From NCBI GenBank assembly GCA_023391535.1, contig JAEWAU010000005.1, positions 11,211 to 75,210 on the forward strand: a stretch of DNA of 64,000 nt, in the 5' to 3' direction. Of this stretch, positions 51,729-61,189 are shown in pieces (within the stretch, counting starts at the first letter, position 1; the number at the start of each line of letters is the position of its first letter). The stretch comes from Bacillota bacterium (lineage in GTDB: Bacteria > Bacillota > Clostridia > Oscillospirales > Ethanoligenentaceae). The position numbers were made by a program, and so were the translations under genes. The notes beneath the pieces were generated by a model, which saw nothing but the letters and a program-made list of their open reading frames with translations, was not told where the DNA came from and did no database searches.

Positions 51729-51729
51729 A

Positions 51730-52470
51730 ATGCCGATAGAAATGGAACCGGGCAGGATTTTAAGCGAGCCGGCAAACCCGATCGACCTGCTCGAACGGGC
51801 GTCCCGCGGGGACCCGGCTGCCCAAAGTATGGTGGTGGAGCGCAATTTCGGGCTGGTGCACGCGGCCGCAAAACACTTCACGGGGCGCGGCGTGGAATAC
51901 GACGACCTGTTCCAGGCCGGCTGCATGGGGCTCGTGAAAGCGGTAATCGGTTTTGATACGAGCCGGGGCGTCCAGTTTTCTACGTATGCCGTGCCCGTCA
52001 TCATGGGGGAGATGCGCCGGCTGTTCCGCGACGACGGGCCGGTGAAGGTGAGCCGGTCGCTCAAGGACCTTTCCGTTCGCGCCTCCCGGGAGCGCGAGCG
52101 CCTGCGCGCGGAGCTCGACCGGGAGCCGACGCTGGGGGAGCTTGCCAAGCGGATGGGGCTGGAGCCCGCGGAAGCCGCGCAGGCGCTCGAGGCAGGCCTT
52201 GCGCCGCTTTCCCTTACACTGGATGACGACGGCGAGGATACGCAGGCGGATATCCCCGTGGAATCGAACGAGGGCGCGCTGGTGGACCGGCTGGCGCTCA
52301 AAGAAGCAATCCGCAGCCTTCCGCCCCGGGACAGAGAGCTGATCGTGCTGCGCTATTTTCAGGGCAAGACGCAGTGTGAAACGGCCAAGGCGCTTCAAAT
52401 GTCGCAGGTCCAGGTGTCGCGGCGGGAAAAAAAGCTGCTTTTCACGCTGCGCGGCAGGCTTTCCGGGTGA
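51730..52470 (+). CDS. sigF: RNA polymerase sigma-F factor
   Basis: 246-residue sigma-70 family factor for the early forespore. Region 2 is GCMGLVKAVIGFDTSRGVQFSTYAVPVIMGEMRR and region 4 is LPPRDRELIVLRYFQGKTQCETAKALQMSQVQVSRREKKLL. The third gene of the spoIIA operon, with start at ATG 51730 two bases after the spoIIAB stop. Confidence 0.96.
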   Translation: MPIEMEPGRILSEPANPIDLLERASRGDPAAQSMVVERNFGLVHAAAKHFTGRGVEYDDLFQAGCMGLVKAVIGFDTSRGVQFSTYAVPVIMGEMRRLFRDDGPVKVSRSLKDLSVRASRERERLRAELDREPTLGELAKRMGLEPAEAAQALEAGLAPLSLTLDDDGEDTQADIPVESNEGALVDRLALKEAIRSLPPRDRELIVLRYFQGKTQCETAKALQMSQVQVSRREKKLLFTLRGRLSG

Positions 52471-52511
52471 TTGCGGCGGCTTTCCCATTCCGGGCAAAAA
52501 AACAGCGCGCG

Positions 52512-52547
52512 CGGCCGCTCCGAATCTCCGTTCGGCGCGGCCTTTTT
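52512..52547 (+). terminator. Terminator of the spoIIA operon
   Basis: GGCCGC...GAA pairs with TTC...GCGGCC around TCTCCG with a mismatched interior, followed by TTTTT. Lies ~45 bp after sigF. Confidence 0.7.
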
Positions 52548-52751
52548 GCGTCGCCCCAACAGGCATTCGCATTTGCTTTTGGGGGTGGAACGTATTACAA
52601 TATCATGGAGCGCCCCTATCGAATACGGTTTTCCGCAAACTGTGCGGATTCAATTCGCGTCAATTCCACAAAGTAAAGCTTTGGCGCGGATTTTTCGGCT
52701 TGATTTTAAGCGGAGAACCGAACGGAAAGAACCGGGCGAAATCCAAAACGG

Positions 52752-55139
52752 GTGGATGATGGGATGCCTTTTGAGAAGAACGACGGGACCGGCGGCCATG
52801 CCGCCGAATTTTTACGGCTCCGCAAAGAGTGCATGGAGACGGAATTCGCGCGTATGAACCCCATGCAGCGCAAAGCGGTGTTTCACACCGAAGGCCCTTT
52901 GCTGATTCTGGCGGGAGCGGGCAGCGGCAAGACTACCGTGCTGGTCAACCGCATCGCATGTATTTTAAAATACGGCTGCGCCTACGCAAGCGACGCGGCA
53001 CCGGGAGAAATTACCGAGGACGACCTCACGTTCGTGCGCGGGTGCCTCGAAAAAAAAGAATTCGGCGGGGAACGCCTTGCAAAGCTGCTGGCCGTGCGGC
53101 CCGCGCCACCGTGGACCATCATGGCCATCACCTTCACGAACAAAGCGGCGAACGAGCTGAAGGAGCGGCTGGCCGCCCTGCTCGGCCCGACCGCGGAGGA
53201 TATTTGGGCCTGCACGTTCCACAGCGCGTGCTCGCGCATCCTGCGCCGGGATATCGACAAGCTCGGGATGGGCTATTCGCGCTCGTTCACCATCTACGAC
53301 ACGGAGGACAGCGTCCGCGTGATGCGGCAGTTCTGCAAGAATCAGGCCGACGACCGCAGCTTCGCCTCCAAGGTAGCGCTCCCGGCTGTGAGCCGGGCAA
53401 AGGAGAAGGGGCTCGGCCCCGAAGCTTACGCGCGGCTCGTCGCGGCCGATTCCAGGCTCAAACCCGTCGCCGAAGCCTACGCGCAGTACCAGGAGGCGCT
53501 GCGGCAGGCCAACGCGCTGGATTTCGACGATATGATCCTGCTCACCGTTCGGCTTCTGGAGCGCTGCGAGGACGTGCGCACTTATTATAGGAAACGCTTT
53601 CGCTATATTCTGGTGGATGAATATCAGGACACGAACCTCATCCAGTATAAGCTCGTCAGCCTGCTCACCTCGGAGGCGCAGAACCTCTGCGTGGTGGGCG
53701 ACGACGACCAGAGCATCTACGGGTTCCGCGGCGCCACTATCGAGAATATCATGAGCTTTGAAAAGCAGTTCCAAAACGCCGCCGTTATCCGCCTCGAACA
53801 GAATTACCGCTCCACCTCGAACATTCTCAACGCCGCGAACGGCGTAATCGGCCACAACGTGGGCCGCAAGGGCAAAACGCTCTGGACGCGCAACGGCGCC
53901 GGCAATAAAGTGGAGATCCACGCCTTCGAAAACGAGGGTGAGGAAGCGCAGTACATAGCGGAAAGCATCCTGGCTGGCGTGCGCGGCGGGCGGAAGTTCT
54001 CGGAACACGCCGTGCTGTATCGCATGAACGCGCAGTCCGGCGCCGTGGAAAAAGCGCTTGTGCGCTCGGGCATTCCCTACCGCATCATCGGCGGCTTCCG
54101 GTTCTACGACCGTCTGGAAATCAAGGACATCATGGCGTACCTCTGCGTACTCAACAATAAAAACGACAATCTGCATTTTGAGCGCATTGTAAACGTTCCG
54201 AAGCGCGGCATCGGAAACGCCACGCTGGAGGCGGCGCGCGAAACGGCGCAGGTGAAAGGTCTGAGCCTTTACGACGCGTTCCGGAAAGGCGGGTTTTCCT
54301 CTAAAAATCCGCGCATCGGCGCGTTTCTCGACCTGATGGACGAGCTGCGCGAACAGGCGCAGCAAACGCTGCCCCACGAGCTGGTGGAGCAGGTGATCCG
54401 GCGGAGCGGCTATCTGGAAGCGCTGGAGAGCAGCCGCGAGCCGGATGCCGAGGACCGCATCCAGAACCTCAACACGCTTATCTCCAACGCCGCTGATTAC
54501 GAGGCGCAGCAGGACGAGGCGACACTGGAGGGATTTCTGGAAGAGGCGGCCCTGATGACCGACCTCGACAATTACGACGCGGACGCCGACACGGCGGTGC
54601 TGATGACCGTCCATTCGGCGAAGGGGCTGGAGTTTCCCTCGGTGTTCATCGCCGGAATGGAGGACGGCATCTTTCCGAACCAGATGTCCATCCTGTACCC
54701 GGAGGAACTTGAAGAAGAGAGGCGCCTCGCCTATGTGGCCATCACGCGCGCCAAGGAGCAGCTTTCCATCTCCTATGCGCGGATGCGCATGATCTTCGGT
54801 AAAACCGTGTACCACGCGCCGTCCCGTTTCCTCGCTGAAATCCCGGAGGAATGCCGGCAGGAGCCTGAAAAGCCCAAAAAACGGATTACGGCGAAGGAAT
54901 TCCAGCGGAAGCCCAAGCCGACGCCGGTGGGCGGCATCGGCACCATGCCGAGCGCCGTGCATAGTGCGGCCGTTCCGCAGCATTTTGCGGCGGGCGAAAC
55001 CGTCGTGCACGGAACCTTCGGCGAAGGAATGGTGCTTTCGGCAAAACCCATGGGCAACGATATGCTGCTCGAGATCGCCTTCGAGCGCTTCGGCACCAAA
55101 AAGGTGATGGCGAATTTTGCAAAGCTCAAAAAGAAATGA
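52752..55139 (+). CDS. pcrA: ATP-dependent DNA helicase PcrA/UvrD
   Basis: 795-residue SF1A helicase, somewhat longer than Bacillus PcrA. AGAGSGKTTVLVNRIA (motif I), ITFTNKAANELKERL (Ia), VDEYQDTN (II), GDDDQSIYGFRGA (III), LEQNYRST (IV), TVHSAKGLEFPSVFIAGMEDGIFP (V) and AYVAITRAKEQL (VI) are all intact. GTG 52752 or ATG 52764 is the start. The C-terminal end carries the usual RNA-polymerase-interaction region HGTFGEGMVLS. Confidence 0.96.
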   Translation: MDDGMPFEKNDGTGGHAAEFLRLRKECMETEFARMNPMQRKAVFHTEGPLLILAGAGSGKTTVLVNRIACILKYGCAYASDAAPGEITEDDLTFVRGCLEKKEFGGERLAKLLAVRPAPPWTIMAITFTNKAANELKERLAALLGPTAEDIWACTFHSACSRILRRDIDKLGMGYSRSFTIYDTEDSVRVMRQFCKNQADDRSFASKVALPAVSRAKEKGLGPEAYARLVAADSRLKPVAEAYAQYQEALRQANALDFDDMILLTVRLLERCEDVRTYYRKRFRYILVDEYQDTNLIQYKLVSLLTSEAQNLCVVGDDDQSIYGFRGATIENIMSFEKQFQNAAVIRLEQNYRSTSNILNAANGVIGHNVGRKGKTLWTRNGAGNKVEIHAFENEGEEAQYIAESILAGVRGGRKFSEHAVLYRMNAQSGAVEKALVRSGIPYRIIGGFRFYDRLEIKDIMAYLCVLNNKNDNLHFERIVNVPKRGIGNATLEAARETAQVKGLSLYDAFRKGGFSSKNPRIGAFLDLMDELREQAQQTLPHELVEQVIRRSGYLEALESSREPDAEDRIQNLNTLISNAADYEAQQDEATLEGFLEEAALMTDLDNYDADADTAVLMTVHSAKGLEFPSVFIAGMEDGIFPNQMSILYPEELEEERRLAYVAITRAKEQLSISYARMRMIFGKTVYHAPSRFLAEIPEECRQEPEKPKKRITAKEFQRKPKPTPVGGIGTMPSAVHSAAVPQHFAAGETVVHGTFGEGMVLSAKPMGNDMLLEIAFERFGTKKVMANFAKLKKK

Positions 55140-55430
55140 CTTTGCCCGGCGGTTTGCCGAATAGAACATCCGCCTTTTATGCTCCGCTCAAAAGCGGCTG
55201 CGTGCCCGGCTTTCCGCCGGTGCGCGCGGCTGCTTTTCATTGCCCCAAGGCTGCCGCGGCCATATTTCGAAGCGGCCGTGTAAATAGTGGAATCTCCCCC
55301 TAAAGGATTGTTTTCTGTATTTCCTTCTGATATGCTTGTTTACGCAATATGGCTGTGTATTTTACTCTTCGGGCAGAGTGGATAGAACGGCCGACCAGCG
55401 GAACGCAATTTATTTGTAGGAGGAAAATAG

Positions 55431-56702
55431 TTGAACGTTTTAAAGAAGGCGATTGCGGTACTCGCCTCAGTGGCACTCCTTTCGGGAACAATTATTCCTA
55501 ATATGGCTATTTCTGCATATGCGGCGGCTGCGGCTCCCGATATTCTTTGCACGGCGCATGTGCAGAGCATCGGCTGGCAGAAAGCCGTTTCAGGAGGCGT
55601 AACCTCCGGCACCACAGGGCGCTCCCTGCGGCTGGAAGCGCTGAAGCTCACGCTCACCGGCGCCCCGGCAGGCGCGACGGTTACTTACGAAGCGCATATG
55701 CAGAGCATCGGCTGGCAAAAAGCCGTATCGGGCGGCGCCGAGGCCGGAACAACGGGAAGATCTCTGCGTTTGGAAGCGCTCCGGGTCGCACTGAACGGAA
55801 TGCCCGGCTATGAAGTTCAGTACCGTGTCCATGTGCAGAGCCTGGGTTGGCTGCAATGGCAGACATCTGCCAACGGAACGGCTGTGGGGAGTGCCGGAAT
55901 CGCCGGAACGGTGGGCAGGAAGCTGCGCGTCGAAGCCATACAGATCCGGATTGTGAAAACCGCTCCCGTGATTACCGCGCTGGAAACCGTGAATGTCACG
56001 ACGGAACAGGAAACGGCGCCGGTCCTTCCCGCAACGGTGGTTGCAGAAATGAGCGACGGTACCACCAAAAGCTGCCCGGTTACCTGGGATGAGATGGAAC
56101 CCCTCGATTATATGGACGGCGGGCAGTTCTCGGTTTACGGCACAGTGGCGGGAACCGACCTGGAAGCCGAGGCCGATGTGAACGTCAAGGGCTTTAAATC
56201 GTGGGGGAGCGGCGAGTTCGTTGTTGGCACCGACGTTCCCGCGGGCGATTATGCAGTGTATCCCGGCAGCGAGGACGGCGGCCTGTTTTCCATAACGACC
56301 GATCTTTCCGGCAACCCGGATACCATCGTCGGCGCGGGCATGACGCTCGGAAGGTCGCTGCTGACGGTGAAGGAGGGCGAGTATCTCGTTCTGCTGAACG
56401 CACGCATGGTTCCGCTCGCCACGTCCGACCAGCTTGATTTAAGCGGCAAGCAGCTTGTGGAAGGAATGTACCTTGCGAGCAGCGCGGACCCGCAGCGGGA
56501 TATTCCCGCCGGAACCTATACCCTCACGCCCGATGAAACAAACGGGTATCCGTATGGAGTCTACCAGATCTGTTCGGACACCGAGCACACCGTGAAATCC
56601 GTTGTTTCCTCCGGCGAAGTAGAAAGCGGCACCCCTGTAACGGTAACTTTACAGGAAGGGCAGTACATCGAACTGCTCGGCTGCGATTTGAGCTGGAACT
56701 AA
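55431..56702 (+). CDS. Secreted ChW-repeat protein with Ig-like domain
   Basis: 423 residues from TTG 55431 behind GGAGGAAAAT. Signal peptide (ALLSGTIIPNMAISAYAA), then three clostridial hydrophobic (ChW) repeats at about residues 40-170 with the pattern VQSIGWQKAVSGG...TGRSLRLEALKL, a bacterial Ig-like (Big_4-type) domain near 185-250 with PVTWDEMEPLDY, and two C-terminal repeats of a domain containing VPAGDYAVYPGSEDGG / IPAGTYTLTPDE. ChW proteins are secreted or surface-attached in solventogenic and gut Clostridia. Not described with a fixed role. Confidence 0.85.
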   Translation: MNVLKKAIAVLASVALLSGTIIPNMAISAYAAAAAPDILCTAHVQSIGWQKAVSGGVTSGTTGRSLRLEALKLTLTGAPAGATVTYEAHMQSIGWQKAVSGGAEAGTTGRSLRLEALRVALNGMPGYEVQYRVHVQSLGWLQWQTSANGTAVGSAGIAGTVGRKLRVEAIQIRIVKTAPVITALETVNVTTEQETAPVLPATVVAEMSDGTTKSCPVTWDEMEPLDYMDGGQFSVYGTVAGTDLEAEADVNVKGFKSWGSGEFVVGTDVPAGDYAVYPGSEDGGLFSITTDLSGNPDTIVGAGMTLGRSLLTVKEGEYLVLLNARMVPLATSDQLDLSGKQLVEGMYLASSADPQRDIPAGTYTLTPDETNGYPYGVYQICSDTEHTVKSVVSSGEVESGTPVTVTLQEGQYIELLGCDLSWN

Positions 56703-56714
56703 CGCCGAATCCGA

Positions 56715-56756
56715 AAGGGTGCGGGAAAAGCCGAAAGGCGGTTCCCGCACCCTTTT
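56715..56756 (+). terminator. Terminator of the ChW gene
   Basis: AAAGGGTGCGGGAA pairs with TTCCCGCACCCTTT over 14 bp, T run following. The remaining ~330 bp to the next gene has no clear gene or hairpin. Confidence 0.9.
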
Positions 56757-57084
56757 TCTTATCTTCGGCCTCCGGGCGGAAAAGCGGTTTCGGGCGAAAA
56801 AAAAGGCGGATTTGGGCACATTCCGTGCAAAAAAGGGAAAAATCTGTGCCTGGATGTTTTTGGCTGCACATCTGGAGGGCTTCTTCATAAGATGGTATTG
56901 TAGTTCCCACAATATCAGGCAATTCCGTACAGGTTGATTGCGCCATGCAGCCGCCCGGGGGGTGGCGGCCCGGCCCGCGTGATGCCGCCTGCGGCTTTGC
57001 AGGCGCGAATTGCCGGAAAGGGATTGCCGGCGTGGACGGCGGTACTGTTGCGCGAACTCTACATTATCAAGTAGGAGGATACTT

Positions 57085-57945
57085 ATGGCAGACAGAAACA
57101 GCCCTGCTGCGGGTGCAAGCGGCCATCAGACCTTCAAGGAAGCCGTATGCATAGATGTCGCGCGGGTCTATGACTCCTGCAGCGACAAAGATTGCCTTGA
57201 GGACCTGAGGGTGTTTTTCAACGATGAAAATCAGACCATCGTCAACAACGCTTTTGCGGTGAAAGCCCGCTGCGCGGAACTGGCGAATGTGTTTGTGGAT
57301 GTGGAGCCGGTGCAATTCAACCGCGGCTTCTATTCGGTGGACATTACATATTGCTTCCGCGTAACGCTCGAAGCCTTCGACAGGCCGGGCACACGTTCGG
57401 GGCGCAAGCCGACGACGGTGGAAGGCATCGCCGTGTTCGACAAAAAGGTCATCCTGTTCGGCAGCGAAGGCAACGTCAAGGTCTTTACTTCGGATGCGGG
57501 CGGACCCGACAGCGACAACTGCACCACCGATATGCCGCGCGCTGTTGTGGAAGCCGTCGATCCCGTATTCCTCGCGGCTCGCCTTGTGGACGCCGACTGC
57601 CCTGTGGACGGCGTGCAGATTCCCGAAGTCTTTTCCGATAAGCTCGAGGGCAGCTTCGGCTGCGTCGTTCCCCTCAAGCTGGTTCTCGTAACGCTCGGGC
57701 TTTTCTCCATTGTGCGGCTGGAGCGCAATGTCCAGATGCTCATTCCGGCATACGACTTCTGCATTCCCGATAAGGAGTGCACCAGCTCGAGCTCCGATCC
57801 GTGCGACCTCTTCCGCAATATCAAATTCCCCGTGAACGAATTCTTCCCGCCGAAGTTTTGCGATACCGACGACCCCTCGGCGGACTGCGGCTGCAGCGAT
57901 CCCGCTCCGGTTGCCCCGGAACGCGGAAGGGACCGCGAACGCTGA
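57085..57945 (+). CDS. Cys-rich protein of unknown function, possibly spore-associated
   Basis: 286 residues. The N-terminal FKEAVCIDVARVYDSCSDKDCLEDLRVFF with clustered Cys and the C-terminal DKECTSSSSDPCDLF...CDTDDPSADCGCSD are Cys-rich; the middle is a beta-rich domain (FNRGFYSVDITYCFRVTLEAF). No catalytic motif seen. Such proteins in Clostridia with widespread Cys are found with spore coat layers; this is a guess based on composition. ATG 57085 follows TAGGAGG. Confidence 0.6.
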   Translation: MADRNSPAAGASGHQTFKEAVCIDVARVYDSCSDKDCLEDLRVFFNDENQTIVNNAFAVKARCAELANVFVDVEPVQFNRGFYSVDITYCFRVTLEAFDRPGTRSGRKPTTVEGIAVFDKKVILFGSEGNVKVFTSDAGGPDSDNCTTDMPRAVVEAVDPVFLAARLVDADCPVDGVQIPEVFSDKLEGSFGCVVPLKLVLVTLGLFSIVRLERNVQMLIPAYDFCIPDKECTSSSSDPCDLFRNIKFPVNEFFPPKFCDTDDPSADCGCSDPAPVAPERGRDRER

Positions 57946-57996
57946 ACCGCCTCTTTTTCCCCCACGCGAAGGGCGCAGACCCCCTATCATTTCCTG

Positions 57997-58038
57997 AAAC
58001 CGGCACGCGGCGCAAAAACGCCCGGCCGGTTTTTTTTG
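57997..58038 (+). terminator. Terminator after the Cys-rich gene
   Basis: AAACCGGC pairs with GCCGGTTT around a ~20-nt loop, followed by TTTTTTT. Confidence 0.85.
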
Positions 58039-58181
58039 CCCTGCGCGGCGTGGAAAATTTCAGGCGCCTCTTTCGTGAAATTTGCGCAAGTTCATGAAAT
58101 CGTCCGGAATACTATTTACGGAACAGGCATTTTACATTAGAATAGGGAAAAGGGCGGGATCACGCGCGAGAGGGTGTAAGG

Positions 58182-59177
58182 GTGAATCGGGTTCCGGTTT
58201 TGAAGCTTTCGGGGGAAGCGAAGCGGCAGCTGAAGCTGCTTGGCGGCATTCTCGTCACGGCGGCGGCCGTATACTTTTTTTTGCAGGCGCTCAAAGGCCT
58301 GCAGATTTCCGACGTGCTGGAAGCGGGTATCAACTGGCCGCTTTCCGCGCTTTCCGCGGCTCTGTTTGACCTGGCCACGCTGGTGCGCGCGCTGGCCTTC
58401 CCGTTCGGTATTGAAAAAGGCATGTCGGTAATGGAAGCCTGGCAGGTGGTGGCCATCGGCAACGCGGCGAACATGCTGCTGCCGTTTCGCGCGGGCGAGG
58501 GTGTGCGCCTTGCGGTCTTTCCGCAGCATTACAGTGCGGCGGACCGTGTGCGGCTTTCGCTGATTACCGGCATGACAGATGTCGCCATCATTCTCCTGCT
58601 CACCTTTGCGGCCGTCTCCATCGCCGGCTTCCGCAACCGTACATACATGCTGTTTCTCCGGCTTGCCGGGTATGGGTTCACGGCGTTCTGCACGCTCCTT
58701 TTGCTTCTGCTGTTCGCCGTGCCGAAAACGCGCCCGCATGTTCTGGCCTATTTCAACCGCGGCACGCTCGATATGGTGCTCTGGACGGTGCTCTCCTGGG
58801 TGGTAATGGTGGGCTCCATGTGGGTCGCCTTCCTTTCGTTCGGCTACGAGCCGATCCGCGCGCTGGCGCTGACTTTCGGCGCCTACGCGGGCCTCAACCT
58901 GGTTTGCCTCATTCCGTCCTCGCCGGGCAACCTAGGCGTGTTCGAATACGCCGTGGTGCTGGGCATGGCTGGTTTGGGCGTGGCAAGAGTACCGGCGCAG
59001 ACAGCGGGCCTTCTGCTGCACGTCATCCAGTACGCCGGGCTGCTGCCGCTGGGCGGCATCCTTTACGCAAGGTTTCTTTGGAGCCGCGGGCGGGAAGAAA
59101 CGCGCCGCCCCGCAAAGCACGCGGTGGGCCGCGCCGCATACGCCGGCATGGCAAGCCGCGCCGCATACAAAAAATAA
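58182..59177 (+). CDS. YbhN/UPF0104 (lysylphosphatidylglycerol synthase TM-like) membrane protein
   Basis: 331 residues with about eight hydrophobic segments, e.g. ILVTAAAVYFFLQAL near 26. Family landmarks are NMLLPFRAGEGVRLAVF near 100-116 and IPSSPGNLGVFEYAVVLGM near 250-268. The C-terminus is a short basic tail. The family is the membrane half of MprF-like proteins; by itself its task is unknown. GTG 58182. Confidence 0.85.
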   Translation: MNRVPVLKLSGEAKRQLKLLGGILVTAAAVYFFLQALKGLQISDVLEAGINWPLSALSAALFDLATLVRALAFPFGIEKGMSVMEAWQVVAIGNAANMLLPFRAGEGVRLAVFPQHYSAADRVRLSLITGMTDVAIILLLTFAAVSIAGFRNRTYMLFLRLAGYGFTAFCTLLLLLLFAVPKTRPHVLAYFNRGTLDMVLWTVLSWVVMVGSMWVAFLSFGYEPIRALALTFGAYAGLNLVCLIPSSPGNLGVFEYAVVLGMAGLGVARVPAQTAGLLLHVIQYAGLLPLGGILYARFLWSRGREETRRPAKHAVGRAAYAGMASRAAYKK

Positions 59178-59273
59178 GTGCATTCTTAGCGGCGCTATAG
59201 GAAAAACGGCCGTTAGATTCGATTTTATAGAGAAAACGGGACTTCGTTCCGGCAAAAGCCGGTTATACTGGAA

Positions 59274-60023
59274 TTGGAATTGGGTGTTTTTGTGGAAACC
59301 TGTACGATTCTCGGAATTGAGTACGACAACGTCACGGTGGAGCAGGCCGCCGCCGTTATTTACAGCCGTGTCTGCGCGGGCAGCGGCGGGTACGCCGTTA
59401 CGCCGAACGCCGAAATGTCGGAACAGTGCCGCGTGACCCCGGCGCTTGCCGAAGCGGTGCGGGACGCGGATATGCGTCTTCCCGACGGCGCGGGCGTCGT
59501 GCTGGCCTCCAAAATCTGCGGCAGGCCGCTGCAGGCGCGCGCGGCGGGGTTTGATACGTCCGTTTGCCTGCTGGGAATGCTCGCAAAGGGCGGCAAAAGC
59601 GTATACCTGCTTGGCGCAAAACCCGGAATCGCGCAAAAAGCGGCGGAAAATCTCCGGGAAAACTATCCGGGGCTGGCGATTGCGGGCGAGCACCACGGAT
59701 ATTTTCAAAAAGACGAAGAGATTTTGCCGGATATTCTTGCCGCAAAGCCGGACATGCTGTTTGTTGCGCTCGGTTCGCCTCGGCAGGAAATTTTCATGCG
59801 CCGCCATCGCGGCGAGCTGGGCGCGTTCATGATCGGGCTCGGGGGCAGCCTGGATATTTTCGCGGGGGAAGCAAAGCGCGCGCCCGCGCTGTTCATCCGG
59901 TTCAATCTGGAATGGCTCTACCGCCTGCTGCGCGAGCCGTGGAGGATCGGCCGCATGATGCGCCTGCCGCGCTATGTGCTGCGCGCATTCGGATATAGGC
60001 TCGCGCACCGCGGCGGAAGCTGA
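59274..60023 (+). CDS. WecG/TagA/CpsF family glycosyltransferase
   Basis: 249 residues. TILGIEYDNVTVEQAAAVI, then YAVTPNAEMSEQCRVTPALAEAVRDADMRLPDGAGVVLA and the later LFVALGSPRQEIFMRRHR fit the N-acetylmannosaminyl/teichoic-acid transferase family. TTG 59274 or one of the following GTG codons (59286, 59292) could be the start. Probably makes a linkage unit of a surface glycopolymer on the membrane inner face. Confidence 0.9.
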   Translation: MELGVFVETCTILGIEYDNVTVEQAAAVIYSRVCAGSGGYAVTPNAEMSEQCRVTPALAEAVRDADMRLPDGAGVVLASKICGRPLQARAAGFDTSVCLLGMLAKGGKSVYLLGAKPGIAQKAAENLRENYPGLAIAGEHHGYFQKDEEILPDILAAKPDMLFVALGSPRQEIFMRRHRGELGAFMIGLGGSLDIFAGEAKRAPALFIRFNLEWLYRLLREPWRIGRMMRLPRYVLRAFGYRLAHRGGS

Positions 60024-60027
60024 ACGG

Positions 60028-60057
60028 CCGCGCGTCAAAGCGCGCGGGTCCTCTTTT
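60028..60057 (+). terminator. Hairpin after the WecG gene
   Basis: CCGCGCG pairs with CGCGCGG around TCAAAG, followed by GTCCTCTTTTTG; the T run is a few bases away. A weak or partial terminator. Confidence 0.5.
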
Positions 60058-60147
60058 TGCGGCCGCACGGCCAAATGTTCGAACGGTCGAAACGAAGGGA
60101 ATTTGCGTATTCCGGTTCTGAACCATGGGCTTTTGCCTTTTTTATGG

Positions 60148-60252
60148 TACAGCAATTCCGCGGAAGATTGAGAGAAGCCGTGTTTCATCTTTCCGCCTCC
60201 TGCAAAAAATGAAGCATTTGGGAACAGTTCGATCTTTTCTGGAAATGCCGTA
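60148..60252. repeat. Dispersed repeat, copy C
   Basis: TACAGCAATTCC at the left and GGAAATGCCGTA at the right are near-perfect terminal inverted repeats. GAAGATTGAGAGAAGCC and TCTTTTCTGG line up with copies A and B, but the centre differs (CATCTTTCCGCCTCC then GAAGCATT). It lies 200 bp before thyX. Confidence 0.75.
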
Positions 60253-60346
60253 GGGAAAAGCGGAATCCGGCTCTCTTTCCATCGGAAAAGGAATTGCCGC
60301 ACACAGAACCGGAAATGCTGTGGAGTGGAAAGGAAAGGACGATCCT

Positions 60347-61186
60347 TTGAAAGACAACCATACGGAAAAAAACGCCGGAGCGACGCTGAAGGTCCGGCTG
60401 CTCGCATGCACGCCGGAACCGGAAAAACTGGTGGCGGCGGCGGCAAAATTCTGCTATTCCAAAAGCGGAGTGGACGAAATCTGGGACGGGCTGGACGAAG
60501 CCGGCGTAACGTCCTATGTGGAAATGATCAGCGAGCTGGGGCATGCGAGCGTAACCGAACACGCATCGTTCACGTTCGGCATCGAAGGCGTTTCGCGCTC
60601 GCTTTTGGCGGAGCTTACGCGCCACCGCATCGCCTCCTACAGTGTTAAAAGCCAGCGCTACGTGCGCGAAGCCATGTTCGAATATGTGGTGCCGCCCCAG
60701 ATCGCCCAAAACGAGGAGGCCGCGCGCGAATTTACGGCGGCCATGGAAGAGGACCAGCGCCATTACGACCGCATCCGCGCGCTGCTGCAGGAACAGCACA
60801 AGGCGCGTTTGATGGCCGAGGGCTTAGAGGAAAAGGAAGCGATATCCAAGGCCGGCAAGCTGGCCAACGAGGACGCCCGCTTCGTCCTTCCCAACGCCTG
60901 CACCACCAAAATTCTGCTCACCATGAACTGCCGCTCCCTGTTCCACTTTTTCGAGCTGCGCTGCTGCAACCGCGCTCAGTGGGAGATTCGGGCGCTCGCG
61001 CTGGAGATGCTCCGCCAGGTGCTGCAAAAAGCGCCGCACGTGTTCGCCGGGGCCGGCCCGGGCTGCGTGCGCGGAGCCTGCCCGGAAGGGAAAATGTCCT
61101 GCGGAAAGGCTCGGGAAGTGCGCGCGTTTTACGCGAAGCTGCACGAAGACGCGCAAAACGGGGCTCTCGCGAAGGGGGATTCCTGA
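60347..61186 (+). CDS. thyX: FAD-dependent thymidylate synthase
   Basis: 279 residues. The ThyX motif RHRxxSxxxxSxR is present as RHRIASYSVKSQR, with AELT before it; FRCCNRAQWEIRALA-like ELRCCNRAQWEIR lies near the end. Makes dTMP from dUMP using methylene-tetrahydrofolate and flavin. TTG 60347 behind AAAGGAAAGG is the likely start (GTG 60320 is an alternative). No thyA is seen. A small gap of 3 bp leads to the kinase gene. Confidence 0.93.
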   Translation: MKDNHTEKNAGATLKVRLLACTPEPEKLVAAAAKFCYSKSGVDEIWDGLDEAGVTSYVEMISELGHASVTEHASFTFGIEGVSRSLLAELTRHRIASYSVKSQRYVREAMFEYVVPPQIAQNEEAAREFTAAMEEDQRHYDRIRALLQEQHKARLMAEGLEEKEAISKAGKLANEDARFVLPNACTTKILLTMNCRSLFHFFELRCCNRAQWEIRALALEMLRQVLQKAPHVFAGAGPGCVRGACPEGKMSCGKAREVRAFYAKLHEDAQNGALAKGDS

Positions 61187-61189
61187 GCC

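Noticed and set aside
52965..55169. 734-codon open frame on the minus strand
   Set aside because: It is the antisense shadow of pcrA, whose helicase motifs are complete on the plus strand; the minus frame has His/Arg-rich, non-protein-like composition.
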